Shown here: piece after piece, positions 1 to 8,466 of the stretch
Layout: each line of letters begins with the position of its first letter
How positions within the stretch are numbered: the first letter of the stretch is position 1
Assembly (NCBI GenBank): GCA_002348095.1
Contig: DDYT01000039.1
Location: forward strand, 37,950-75,831
DNA: 37,882 bases
Direction of reading: 5' to 3'
DNA from: Erysipelotrichaceae bacterium UBA2227
GTDB lineage: Bacteria; Bacillota_I; Bacilli_A; Erysipelotrichales; Erysipelotrichaceae
Program-made: the position numbers and the translations under genes
The notes under the pieces: generated by a model
Databases searched by the model: none
Seen by the model: only the letters and a program-made list of their open reading frames with translations
Told to the model about the DNA's origin: nothing

Positions 1-453
1 GAAGAACTTAAAAGTGTCGATTATGTATTCTCGGCCTTCCCTACTTATAAGGATCAGCAGTTAAGTCCTTTAGTTATAGTTACCGGTGTGATTGCTTTGA
101 AGAGTGAGGCACCGTCACTGACACAGGAGATTCTGCGGATCCTTACCTTGCCACAAGCTACCCAAGTTGCTTTGGATTCCACCAAGAAAGTCTTAGTGAT
201 TCCCGAAGATCGGTTTGAATCGTTCTCCATGAGTGAAAACCGACGTCAGATGAGTAGGGCTTATATGTTCAGCGAGATTGAGCCGCTGGTTGCTTTGCCT
301 CAAAACACCGCAAAACTTGGGTTTGATTTTTATTTTGAGGCTGATTTTATGGATATTATCGGTTCGGTTTTTAAACAAGAAATCAGTCCGATCGAAGCGC
401 AACAACGATTCATCGAGTTATATGAATCATGGTTATCCGAAAATAACCGCTAG
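1..453 (+). CDS. C-terminal part of a probable extracellular solute-binding protein (partial)
   Basis: The reading frame is open from the first base of the window to a TAG at 451-453, so only the last 150 residues are visible and the real start lies upstream. The GTG at 88 is internal. The segment has the feel of an ABC sugar-binding protein C-terminus: a short strand-rich stretch (VIVTGVIALK), a helix describing the next sequence element (TQEILRILTL), and a final amphipathic helix (SPIEAQQRFIELYESWL) like the terminal helix of family 1 binding proteins. No catalytic motif is visible. The MFS gene begins 7 bases after the stop, so the two are probably co-transcribed. The identity is a weak inference from overall pattern; another periplasmic-binding-like fold is possible. 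Confidence 0.5.
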   Translation, partial: EELKSVDYVFSAFPTYKDQQLSPLVIVTGVIALKSEAPSLTQEILRILTLPQATQVALDSTKKVLVIPEDRFESFSMSENRRQMSRAYMFSEIEPLVALPQNTAKLGFDFYFEADFMDIIGSVFKQEISPIEAQQRFIELYESWLSENNR

Positions 454-460
454 GAATCTC

Positions 461-1693
461 ATGAGAAAAACAACAGCGTTAAGTAAGCAAGAAATAAAAA
501 TGGTCGTCATCAACGGGACTTATGCCATGGCGGCAGCTATGACTGCAGTTTTCGTGAATGTATATTTGTACAAGTTTACCGGTTCGCTTGTAACGATGAC
601 AGCTTATGCTATGGTAAGATTCGGGTTTTTCCCGATTGCTTTTACCATCGGAGCACATATCGGCCGCAGATTCCGTCTGTCCCTTACGATGACTGCGGGA
701 TTACTGCTGATTGTATGCGGGTTGCTTGTTTTATTGACGCTCAGAGAAAAAATCGGAGAAATCAGTTTTGCGATTTACGGGATCGGTGTGATTTTCGGCA
801 TGGGAGAAGGTTTTTTTTGGTTATCGACCGTCAGTTTGAATCAGTTGGTTTCAACCAAAGAGTCGCGTGGAAAATATTTGGGCTTCTTGGGGATGTTCAA
901 CGGTCTGACTAATATCATAGCTCCTCTAAGTGCTGCACAAATCGTCGCATGGTCACCCAGTGATACGGAAGGTTATATCCGAATCTTTCAGTTGGTCATC
1001 GTTCTGTATCTTATCATTGCGTATCTGGCTTCGACAATTAAAGTGGCAAGTCAGAAAGGCAAGTTTACGGTTCTTGATAAAGTATTTCAGAGAAGAGATA
1101 AACAGTGGGCGTATATATTCAACTCGCATCTTCTTTTTGGTATAAGAGACTCACTGGTATTGATGTTGGCTGGTTTGCTGATTTATCGGGCTACCGGTGG
1201 AAGCGGAAGTGTCTATGGACGGTTGCTTGCACTGTTTGCGTCCATCAGTATTGCCGCGTTCTTTTTTGCCTCAAAGATCATCACTCGCTCAAATCGCCTA
1301 AAAATGTATCAGTTTGGGGCGGTATTCACAGCGCTCAGTACAATCATCCTGGTTGTTATTCCGACCACGACCGGGGCTATCGCTTACGGCGTGTTGGCTT
1401 CCATAGTCGCTCCTTTCTATGTAAATCCGTTTCAAATCATCACAATGAACGCCATGTCGGATTACATGGATCAATCGAATATTTTGGGACATGTGATTTC
1501 AAAGGAAATCGGAATCACTTTTGGACGTTTGCTGGGCATGCTGACAATCATTACGTTTTCTGTCATATTTCCGGAAGATATATTTTTGCCAATGGCAGTG
1601 ATATTCTGTTCAGTGTTCCCGATTGTTCTGGTCGTATACGCAACCATCTATCATCATCAAAGAGATAAAGAAAAGTACATTTCCACGAGTTGA
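461..1693 (+). CDS. MFS family transporter
   Basis: Encodes 410 residues with about twelve hydrophobic segments and a short basic N-terminus, the normal size for a major facilitator superfamily permease in the cytoplasmic membrane. The loop after the second or third helix carries a GRRFR-like basic stretch (IGAHIGRRFRLSLTM), matching the position of the MFS motif A. The substrate cannot be read from the sequence; sugar, drug or peptide export are all possible. I start it at ATG 461, just after the upstream stop and behind an AGGAA ribosome site, rather than at an ATG at 278 that lies inside the preceding gene. Its stop at 1691-1693 nearly touches the ung ribosome site, so it is probably read with ung and folC. 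Confidence 0.8.
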   Translation: MRKTTALSKQEIKMVVINGTYAMAAAMTAVFVNVYLYKFTGSLVTMTAYAMVRFGFFPIAFTIGAHIGRRFRLSLTMTAGLLLIVCGLLVLLTLREKIGEISFAIYGIGVIFGMGEGFFWLSTVSLNQLVSTKESRGKYLGFLGMFNGLTNIIAPLSAAQIVAWSPSDTEGYIRIFQLVIVLYLIIAYLASTIKVASQKGKFTVLDKVFQRRDKQWAYIFNSHLLFGIRDSLVLMLAGLLIYRATGGSGSVYGRLLALFASISIAAFFFASKIITRSNRLKMYQFGAVFTALSTIILVVIPTTTGAIAYGVLASIVAPFYVNPFQIITMNAMSDYMDQSNILGHVISKEIGITFGRLLGMLTIITFSVIFPEDIFLPMAVIFCSVFPIVLVVYATIYHHQRDKEKYISTS

Positions 1694-1704
1694 AGGAGGG
1701 CATC

Positions 1705-2364
1705 ATGTTTCAAAACGGTTGGACCCGGTTTCTTAAGGATGAATTTGAAAAACCTTATTTTAAGGAGTTGTCGGCTTTTCTGACGGATGAATACAGTACA
1801 AAGACGATTTATCCGAAGAAGGAAGAGGTTTTCTCTTGTTTCGGTTATACAGACTATGACGACTTGAAAGTCGTGATTCTTGGTCAAGATCCGTATCATC
1901 AGCCCAACCAAGCCCATGGCATGTGTTTTTCCGTAAAACCGAAAACACCATTCCCGCCCAGTTTGCAGAATATTTTCAAGGAGTACAGCAATGATCTTAA
2001 TTTGCCTTATCCGGAGAGCGGATATTTGGTTCCATGGGCGAAAGAAGGTGTATTGCTGTTGAATACTGTATTGACTGTCGAAGAGGGGAAACCAAATTCT
2101 CATCAGAACAGAGGATGGGAAATATTTACAGATGAGGTGCTAAAACGATGCAACCAACATCCGTTGCCCATCGTTTTCATTCTTTGGGGCAAGAATGCAC
2201 AGACTAAAGAATCGCTGATTGACGGGACCAGACATCAGATCATCAAAGCACCACATCCATCACCCTTATCGGCATATCACGGATTCTTCGGCTCCCGACC
2301 GTTTACAAAAGCAAATACTTTCCTAAAGGAGCAGCATCGTCCGCCGGTCAATTGGCGGTTGTAG
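1705..2364 (+). CDS. ung: Uracil-DNA glycosylase, family 1
   Basis: Removes uracil from DNA as the first step of base excision repair. The 219-residue protein has the family 1 water-activating motif GQDPYH at residues 60-65 (catalytic Asp62) and the DNA-intercalation loop HPSPLS at about 184-189, followed by GFFGSRPF. The length is normal for the family (about 220-230). The start chosen is ATG 1705, seven bases after a GGAGGG ribosome site at 1695-1700; an in-frame TTG at 1690 would precede that site and is unlikely. Its stop overlaps the ribosome site of folC, indicating translational coupling within the same transcript. Confidence 0.97.
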   Translation: MFQNGWTRFLKDEFEKPYFKELSAFLTDEYSTKTIYPKKEEVFSCFGYTDYDDLKVVILGQDPYHQPNQAHGMCFSVKPKTPFPPSLQNIFKEYSNDLNLPYPESGYLVPWAKEGVLLLNTVLTVEEGKPNSHQNRGWEIFTDEVLKRCNQHPLPIVFILWGKNAQTKESLIDGTRHQIIKAPHPSPLSAYHGFFGSRPFTKANTFLKEQHRPPVNWRL

Positions 2365-2371
2365 GAGGCAT

Positions 2372-3604
2372 ATGTTTCATGACATCGAGTCCGCGATCGC
2401 GGCCATTTCAAAACGGACATCAACCAACACCTTCGCATTGAAGCTTTTTTCAAAACTCATGGAAGATTTGGGTAATCCGCAATATCAACTCAACTGTCTG
2501 CACATAGCCGGTACCAACGGCAAAGGCAGTACGTCCAACTATTTGCGCAGCGTGCTGCAGTCCGCCGGATATTCGACCGGATTGTTTACGTCGCCACACC
2601 TGATCAATCATAACGATCGGTTTCGAGTCAATAACCTGCCGATTGCCGATGAGGACTTGCTGATGTATATCAATCGCACCGTTCCTTATTGGCAACCGTA
2701 TTCACTGACGATGTTTGAAATTGATACACTGATTGCGATTTGGTACTTCTTAGATAAGAAGGTTGATTGGGCGGTATTTGAAGTCGGATTGGGCGGACGA
2801 TTGGATGCGACCAACGTAGTGTTTGGTAAAATATGTGTTATTACTAATATCGGATTTGATCATATGGAGTATTTGGGAGATACCTTAGGGAAAATTGCTT
2901 TTGAGAAAGCAGGGATCATAAAACCGGGTTCGATCGTGGTCAGCGGTGTCAGCGACTTGGAGCCTTTGTCAGTTATCTCTCAGGTCGCGAAAGATCGCGG
3001 ATGCCCGATGATTCGAGTTTCAACGGATGTTGAATCTCATCTTAAAGGATGGATGCAGTCTTATGTATATAAAGGTCTTCCCATAGAGTTGAAATCTGTA
3101 GCAAGATATCAGGTCGCAAACAGTATACTTGCCATTGAGACACTGTTGGTCATGCGTGATAAAGGTTGGATCGAGTTATCCGATAGTCAGTTGATTGATG
3201 GGATTCACCAGGCACAATGGGCGGGTCGCTTTGAAATCATCAGTGAACATCCGTTGGTCATCATCGATGGTGCACACAATGAGCATGGGATCAATGCACT
3301 GACTAAATCTTTGTCCTCTCTTCCGCGTCCGTTAATCACTGTATTTTCGGCTCTGAAAGACAAAGAAACGGATAAGATGCTTAAGATGCTGATGGATGTA
3401 TCTGATGAAGTCATTGTATGTGAGTTCGATTTTTATCGGGCGCAGAAAGCGGAAATCCTTGGAAAAGGATTTGATGTCAAGATCATTCCTGAGTTTTCAT
3501 TGGCTTATCAGGAAGGATTATTGCGCAGTTCACAAGGGACATTGCTGATTACCGGTTCGCTCTACTTTATATCAATGGTTCGAGCGTGTATAATGAATAA
3601 GTAA
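2372..3604 (+). CDS. folC: Folylpolyglutamate synthase / dihydrofolate synthase
   Basis: ATP-dependent Mur-ligase-family enzyme that adds glutamate to folates, and in many bacteria also to dihydropteroate. The 410-residue product has the P-loop GTNGKGST at residues 47-54, the FDHMEYLG segment at 162-169 and the C-terminal domain motif DGAHN at 299-303, all in the usual order and at normal length. An AGGAGG site at 2363-2368 overlaps the ung stop and places the ATG at 2372. The next gene is a folate-type ECF transporter subunit. Uptake plus polyglutamylation (which traps folate in the cell) makes a coherent pair and suggests reliance on external folate. Whether the dihydrofolate synthase activity is retained cannot be judged here. 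Confidence 0.95.
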   Translation: MFHDIESAIAAISKRTSTNTFALKLFSKLMEDLGNPQYQLNCLHIAGTNGKGSTSNYLRSVLQSAGYSTGLFTSPHLINHNDRFRVNNLPIADEDLLMYINRTVPYWQPYSLTMFEIDTLIAIWYFLDKKVDWAVFEVGLGGRLDATNVVFGKICVITNIGFDHMEYLGDTLGKIAFEKAGIIKPGSIVVSGVSDLEPLSVISQVAKDRGCPMIRVSTDVESHLKGWMQSYVYKGLPIELKSVARYQVANSILAIETLLVMRDKGWIELSDSQLIDGIHQAQWAGRFEIISEHPLVIIDGAHNEHGINALTKSLSSLPRPLITVFSALKDKETDKMLKMLMDVSDEVIVCEFDFYRAQKAEILGKGFDVKIIPEFSLAYQEGLLRSSQGTLLITGSLYFISMVRACIMNK

Positions 3605-3618
3605 AGGAAGGGATATCG

Positions 3619-4446
3619 ATGGCACTTACTTATCAAGCCTTTGCTGTTGCAGCAATTCTGGTTATCGGATACTTTGTATTCAGAATGGATAAACTGCATG
3701 TGACCGGCGAAAAACTGGCCATCATTGCGATGTTTATTGCGCTGTCTGTGGCACTGCAGTTTTTCTCGCTTATGATTCCGCTGTTTGGATTTCCGTCTAT
3801 GCGTATCGGATTTTCTCAGTTACCGCTGATGGTTATCGGCGTTTTATTTGGACCTTCATGGGCATTTATCAGTGGTATCGTTCAGGATTTCCTGGGTTTG
3901 ATCGTGACTCCGACCGGATTTCCGTTTTTCGGATTTACACTAAACAAAGTTATCATTGCTCTTGTTCCGGCGTTGCTGTTTTCTAAAAAAATCAAGTGGA
4001 CGCCAAAAGTGGCATATTTCGTATCTCAGGCTCTTTTGCTGAGTTTTCTTTTGGGAGCATTGGCTTATTTATGGATGACGCCTTCCATCGTTTCATCGGG
4101 AGAGGTAATCGAGATTACATTGGCGATCAAACTTATTTTTTCGGCGGGAAGTCTGTTGCTGATTGGGGCGATGATGTTCTTTTTACATTTGCTTACGAAG
4201 AAGTATAAGAAGTACGAGAATGATTTTTCGATCAGTGTTTGGGCGATGAGTGTGGTGTTGGTCGAAGTGGTGGTTCAGTTGATACTTACACCGCTGTGGC
4301 TGGCAATTATGTATAACATCCCGGTTTTGATAAGTTTTTTACTTCGTGTTGTCAAAGCAACGATCATGGTTCCTCTTACCATCGTATTGGGTTATGGGAT
4401 TTTAATACTGATGAGTCGCTTGCGACTGTTTAGCAGAAAGGCGTAA
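3619..4446 (+). CDS. folT: ECF transporter S component, folate type (FolT-like)
   Basis: Membrane-embedded substrate-binding subunit of an energy-coupling factor transporter, expected to work with EcfA/A'/T encoded elsewhere. The 275-residue product is strongly hydrophobic, with a core of about six helices typical of S components. The segment MRIGFSQLPLMVIGVLFGP followed by GIVQDFLG is the folate-family signature as I know it. It is longer than the minimal S component (about 180 residues) owing to an N-terminal helix and a polar loop near residue 190. It lies 14 bases after folC behind a GGAAGGG ribosome site, and this context supports folate as substrate. A terminator overlaps its stop codon. 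Confidence 0.82.
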   Translation: MALTYQAFAVAAILVIGYFVFRMDKLHVTGEKLAIIAMFIALSVALQFFSLMIPLFGFPSMRIGFSQLPLMVIGVLFGPSWAFISGIVQDFLGLIVTPTGFPFFGFTLNKVIIALVPALLFSKKIKWTPKVAYFVSQALLLSFLLGALAYLWMTPSIVSSGEVIEITLAIKLIFSAGSLLLIGAMMFFLHLLTKKYKKYENDFSISVWAMSVVLVEVVVQLILTPLWLAIMYNIPVLISFLLRVVKATIMVPLTIVLGYGILILMSRLRLFSRKA

Positions 4447-4458
4447 TGCCTTTTTCTT
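4437..4458 (+). terminator. Intrinsic terminator overlapping the folT stop
   Basis: The stem AAAGGC (4437-4442) pairs with GCCTTT (4448-4453) and is followed by TTCTTT. The TAA stop of the folate transporter gene lies in the loop. It ends the ung-folC-folT transcript. Confidence 0.6.
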
Positions 4459-4472
4459 TAAGGGAGAAATAA

Positions 4473-6086
4473 ATGTTACCATTCGATCATCATTCATCAA
4501 AATTTGCATCACATCGCAACTTAATTTTGGCGAAAAACGGTATGGTTGCCACAGGCAGTACCCTGGCTTCATCAGCGGGTCTTGAAATCCTTCGTAAAGG
4601 CGGAAATGCTGTCGATGCTGCTATTGCAACAGCTTCCGCACTGACAGTCGTAGAACCGACAGCTAACGGATTGGGCAGCGACTGTTTTGCAATCGTTTGG
4701 ATAAACAATAAAATACACGGGCTCAATGCCAGTGGATATTCACCAAAGAATCTGACCCTTGAAAAGATACTTGAAAAATACGGGGATATAAAAGAAATGC
4801 CGCATTTTGATTGGACACCTATCATGGTTCCGGGAGCAATCCGGGGTTGGGAGGCACTAAGTCAGAGGTTCGGACGTCTTTCGTTAAGCGAGTGTCTTCA
4901 ACCGGCAATTCGGCTTGCAACTGAGGGGTATCCGGTGGGATCGACGTTAGCAGCCGGATGGAGAGCGTCAGTCACAAGATATCTAGAAAAAGAAGAAAAT
5001 CATCCGCGTTTCGATGGTTGGAAGCAGACGTTTTTGTTTGACGGCAAAGCGCCGGTGTTTGGAGATATCGTGCGACTGCCCGATCATGCAAAAACACTTT
5101 GGAAAATTGCTCAATATGGAGCGGATGTTTTCTATAAAGGTGAGATTGCAGATTGTATCGTAAAAGAAAGCAGCAAGTTCGGCGGGTTTTTCGATAAGTC
5201 AGATTTTGAAGAGTATTCGGTAGAATGGTTTGAGCCTATATCAACAGATTACCGGGGGTATACGGTTTTGGAACCTCCGGCCAACAGTCAGGGAGCGATC
5301 ACACTGATGGCATTGAATATTTTAAAACAGTTTGAACTTACGAAGCATGTTCATGTTGATACGGTCCACAAGCAAATCGAATCGATCAAAATGGCGTTTG
5401 CGGACGGATTGGAGCACATCAGTGATCCGCGGCTGACTGATTTATCGTACTTAATTAGTGATGAATACGGCGTAGTCCGTGCGAAACAAGTTCGAAGATA
5501 CGCTCAGGAATATACACCGCTTCGCCACCATCAGAGCGGGACCGTCTACCTGGCCACCGCGGACAATGAGGGCAATATGGTTTCTTTCATCCAAAGCAGT
5601 TACACCGGGTTTGGCAGTGGTATGGTAGTTTGCGGAACCGGGATTGCCCTTAATAATCGCGGTGCACAGTTTTCGTTGGATAAAAACCATATCAATGTCG
5701 TTGCTCCAAGAAAGAAGACGTTGCATACGATCATCCCCGGGTTCTTGATGAAAGACGGAAATGCCATCGGTCCTTTTGGAATCATGGGTGGGTTCATGCA
5801 GCCGCAGGCACACCTTCAGGTGCTTTCACACATGATTGATTTTCACTTGAATCCACAGGCAGCGTTGGATGTTGCACGTTGGCAGTGGATCGAAGGAAAG
5901 AAAATATGGGTCGAAGAGAGTTTTGATAAAAGATTGAAGAAGCAATTGATCCGTCGCGGACATGATGTGGAAGTTTCAAATCAAGTAGGCTCTTTTGGGC
6001 GCGGACAGGTCATCGTGAGACTTGAAAACGGAACTCTGGTAGGGGGATGCGAGTCACGGACGGACAGTAATATCGCTTGTTATTGA
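4473..6086 (+). CDS. Gamma-glutamyltransferase family protein, cytoplasmic (YwrD-like)
   Basis: A 537-residue Ntn-hydrolase of the gamma-glutamyltranspeptidase family, which cleaves or transfers gamma-glutamyl groups from glutathione or related compounds after autocatalytic self-processing. The predicted processing nucleophile is Thr357 in SGTVYLATAD, followed by GNMVSFIQSSYTGFGSGM, the usual order for the small subunit. The N-terminal AANGLGSD-like stretch and GGNAVDAA match the large subunit. There is no signal peptide, unlike the classical secreted enzyme, so it resembles the cytoplasmic B. subtilis YwrD type. It has its own GGGAGAAA ribosome site and lies between two terminators, so it appears to be a single-gene unit. 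The true substrate is unknown. Confidence 0.88.
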   Translation: MLPFDHHSSKFASHRNLILAKNGMVATGSTLASSAGLEILRKGGNAVDAAIATASALTVVEPTANGLGSDCFAIVWINNKIHGLNASGYSPKNLTLEKILEKYGDIKEMPHFDWTPIMVPGAIRGWEALSQRFGRLSLSECLQPAIRLATEGYPVGSTLAAGWRASVTRYLEKEENHPRFDGWKQTFLFDGKAPVFGDIVRLPDHAKTLWKIAQYGADVFYKGEIADCIVKESSKFGGFFDKSDFEEYSVEWFEPISTDYRGYTVLEPPANSQGAITLMALNILKQFELTKHVHVDTVHKQIESIKMAFADGLEHISDPRLTDLSYLISDEYGVVRAKQVRRYAQEYTPLRHHQSGTVYLATADNEGNMVSFIQSSYTGFGSGMVVCGTGIALNNRGAQFSLDKNHINVVAPRKKTLHTIIPGFLMKDGNAIGPFGIMGGFMQPQAHLQVLSHMIDFHLNPQAALDVARWQWIEGKKIWVEESFDKRLKKQLIRRGHDVEVSNQVGSFGRGQVIVRLENGTLVGGCESRTDSNIACY

Positions 6087-6091
6087 GTTGT

Positions 6092-6116
6092 AAGGGCACA
6101 TTCGTGCCTTTTTTAG
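6092..6116 (+). terminator. Intrinsic terminator after the gamma-glutamyltransferase gene
   Basis: AAGGGCAC and GTGCCTTT form a stem of eight pairs including one G-T wobble, with an ATTC loop and a run of six T. Confidence 0.75.
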
Positions 6117-6126
6117 TTTTGTTGCC

Positions 6127-6155
6127 TTTAATCTCAGTCATTTAACAGTTATAAT
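6127..6155 (+). promoter_or_regulatory. Candidate promoter of glgCDA
   Basis: A perfect TATAAT -10 is at 6150-6155. A weak -35 (TTTAAT, 6127-6132) lies 17 bases upstream. Transcription would start about 35 bases before the glgC ATG. Confidence 0.5.
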
Positions 6156-6198
6156 GAAAGTAAGAATACAAACACATCATCATAGGAGGAGATTCGCT

Positions 6199-7323
6199 AT
6201 GCGACAAAACCAAATGTTAGGAATGATTTTGGCTGGCGGACGCGGGACGAGATTGGAAGAGTTAACGACGAAAGTAGCGAAACCGGCGGTATTTTTCGGT
6301 GGGAAATACCGCATCATCGACTTTCCGTTAAGTAACTGTGCTAATTCCGGCGTCAATGTAGTGGGGGTTTTGACACAATATGAATCGGTTCTGCTGAACT
6401 CATATGTAGCTCAAGATCAGCGGTGGGGATTGGATGCCAAAGATAGCGGAATTTATGTATTGCCACCGCGGGAGAAGTCGGATGGCTTTGGCATGTATCG
6501 GGGTACGGCCGATGCAATTACGCAAAACATCGACTTTATCGATCAGTACAATCCGGAATATGTGCTTATTTTGTCAGGAGATCATATTTATAAGATGGAT
6601 TACTCACAAATGCTTGCAGAGCATAAGGCGAAAAAAGCCGATGTGACGATTGCAGTTTTGGAAGTATCGTTGAAGGAAGCTTCACGATTTGGGATCATGA
6701 ATGTGGATGAGGAAGACCGGATTTATGAATTTGAAGAGAAGCCGAAGAAACCTAAAAGCAATTTGGCATCGATGGGTATTTATATTTTCTCTTGGAAACT
6801 GCTGCGTCGGGCACTGCTGGATGATTTGAAGGAAAAAGATTCGGCACATGACTTCGGAAAGAACATTATTCCGGGCATGCTGGAATCGGGTAAGCGTTTG
6901 TTTGCATGGCGGTTTAAAGGATATTGGAAAGATGTCGGTACGATCGACAGCCTTTGGGAATCTAATATGGATTTGTTGGACGAGGCCAATACCTTGGATA
7001 TCATGGATCCTTCGTGGCGGATATATACAGAAGATATTGCTGCTCCTCCGCAGTTTATTCAGGAACATGCTTCAGTCAAACGCAGTATCATAAATCAGGG
7101 ATGTGTGATTGACGGAACTATTGTTAACTCCGTATTATTTACCAATGTCATCGTTGAGGAGGGGGCTATCGTCAGAGATGCGGTAATCATGCCTAACGCT
7201 GTCATTCGCAAAGGGGCTGTTGTTCAGCGGTGCATCGTTGCAGAAGATATTGAAATCAAAGAAAACGTCATCGTCGGTGATGCTCATAGTGAGCTAATCG
7301 AACTTGTGGCGAAGAATCGCTAA
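6199..7323 (+). CDS. glgC: Glucose-1-phosphate adenylyltransferase, catalytic subunit
   Basis: Makes ADP-glucose from ATP and glucose-1-phosphate, the committed step of glycogen synthesis. The 374-residue protein begins with the nucleotidyltransferase motif LAGGRGTRL, then KPAVFFGGKYRIIDFPLSN and the metal-site SGDHIYKMDY, and ends in a left-handed beta-helix with hexapeptide-type repeats (after about residue 290). I start it at ATG 6199 behind AGGAGG at 6184-6189; an upstream in-frame ATG at 6154 overlaps the -10 element and is rejected. It is followed after 14 bases by glgD. In Bacillota GlgC and GlgD form a hetero-oligomer, so this is expected to be the catalytic partner. Confidence 0.96.
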   Translation: MRQNQMLGMILAGGRGTRLEELTTKVAKPAVFFGGKYRIIDFPLSNCANSGVNVVGVLTQYESVLLNSYVAQDQRWGLDAKDSGIYVLPPREKSDGFGMYRGTADAITQNIDFIDQYNPEYVLILSGDHIYKMDYSQMLAEHKAKKADVTIAVLEVSLKEASRFGIMNVDEEDRIYEFEEKPKKPKSNLASMGIYIFSWKLLRRALLDDLKEKDSAHDFGKNIIPGMLESGKRLFAWRFKGYWKDVGTIDSLWESNMDLLDEANTLDIMDPSWRIYTEDIAAPPQFIQEHASVKRSIINQGCVIDGTIVNSVLFTNVIVEEGAIVRDAVIMPNAVIRKGAVVQRCIVAEDIEIKENVIVGDAHSELIELVAKNR

Positions 7324-7337
7324 GGGAGGGACCATCG

Positions 7338-8453
7338 ATGAATCAAGTACTGGGAATCATTAACTTTGAGGATGCTACGGTCGATGTGACAGGATTAGTC
7401 AATTACCGTCCGATACCCTCACTGACCTTTATGGGTCGTTATCGTCTGATTGACTTTGTCATGTCCAACTTTACCAATTCCGGCATATCCAATGTTCAGG
7501 TGTATGTAAAGAACAAACCCCGATCAGTCTATGAACATCTGGGTACCGGCCGACATTACAACATTAATTCCAAGCAAGGCAAGTTGCGTATCATGCATGG
7601 GGAAGAGCCTGTTCAATCAGAAATCTACAATACCGATATTAATGCCTTTCATTCCAACATTCAGTTTATCGAGGAAGCAAAGGCTAAATATGTAATCATT
7701 GCCCCAAGTTATATGGTGTATACCATTGATTTTTCTACTGTGTTGGCTGCTCATAAAGTCAATAAAGCAGATATCACGATCGTTTATAAACCGACGGATA
7801 TGGCTAAAGAGTCTTTTATCGGGTGCACGTCACTGACGTTGGATAAGGAAAAAAGAGTCATTGCTTCGGAAATCAATTTAGGCAAGAACAAAAACCGCAA
7901 TATTTCGCTAGAGGCTTATGTGATGAGCAAGGAATTGTTCCTTGAACTCATTACTTTGGCACACAAGACAAGTTCGGTTTACTGGCTCAAAGATGTCATA
8001 CGTGATAATTATGACCGTTTCATTGTTAAGGGCTTTATGGTTCGTGGTTTGGTTTATCCGATCAATAACCTTGCGGAATACCAACGGGCGAACTTGGAAT
8101 TGACCAATTATGCGAATGCTAAGCAGTTGTTTGATCCGATGTGGCCAATCATGACCCGTACCTCGGACTCACCGCCGACGCATTATGGGGAAAATGCAGT
8201 CGTGGTCGGATCTTCGATTGCCAATGGCTGTAAGATCGAAGGTACAGTCATCAACAGTGTCATCGGCCGTGGTGTCATGATCAAGCCGGGAGCGGTGGTC
8301 ATCAACTCTATTTTATTGCCTGGAGTTATCGTGGGTGCTGACAGCCATCTGGAATATGTCATCGTAGATAAGAGTTCAAAGGTTTTGGAAGTCAAAGAAT
8401 TGAAAGGTGAGTATAAGCTGCCGATCTACGTTAAACGACGCGATCGGATATAA
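7338..8453 (+). CDS. glgD: GlgD, regulatory subunit of ADP-glucose pyrophosphorylase
   Basis: A 371-residue GlgC paralogue. It keeps the GRYRLIDFVMSNFTNSG core and the C-terminal hexapeptide beta-helix (GRGVMIKPGAVVINS region), but lacks the N-terminal GGxGTRL nucleotide-binding loop: the start reads IINFEDATVDVTGLVNYR. The metal-site SGDHIYKMD of GlgC is replaced by APSYMVYTID. Loss of both is typical of GlgD, which is catalytically weak and tunes GlgC. It sits between glgC and glgA with a GGGAGGG ribosome site and belongs to the same operon. Confidence 0.93.
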   Translation: MNQVLGIINFEDATVDVTGLVNYRPIPSLTFMGRYRLIDFVMSNFTNSGISNVQVYVKNKPRSVYEHLGTGRHYNINSKQGKLRIMHGEEPVQSEIYNTDINAFHSNIQFIEEAKAKYVIIAPSYMVYTIDFSTVLAAHKVNKADITIVYKPTDMAKESFIGCTSLTLDKEKRVIASEINLGKNKNRNISLEAYVMSKELFLELITLAHKTSSVYWLKDVIRDNYDRFIVKGFMVRGLVYPINNLAEYQRANLELTNYANAKQLFDPMWPIMTRTSDSPPTHYGENAVVVGSSIANGCKIEGTVINSVIGRGVMIKPGAVVINSILLPGVIVGADSHLEYVIVDKSSKVLEVKELKGEYKLPIYVKRRDRI

Positions 8454-8466
8454 AGGAGGGTTTGTT

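Noticed and set aside
278..460. Longer MFS start at ATG 278
   Set aside because: It lies inside the preceding gene in another frame and has no ribosome site; ATG 461 has one and begins right after that gene.
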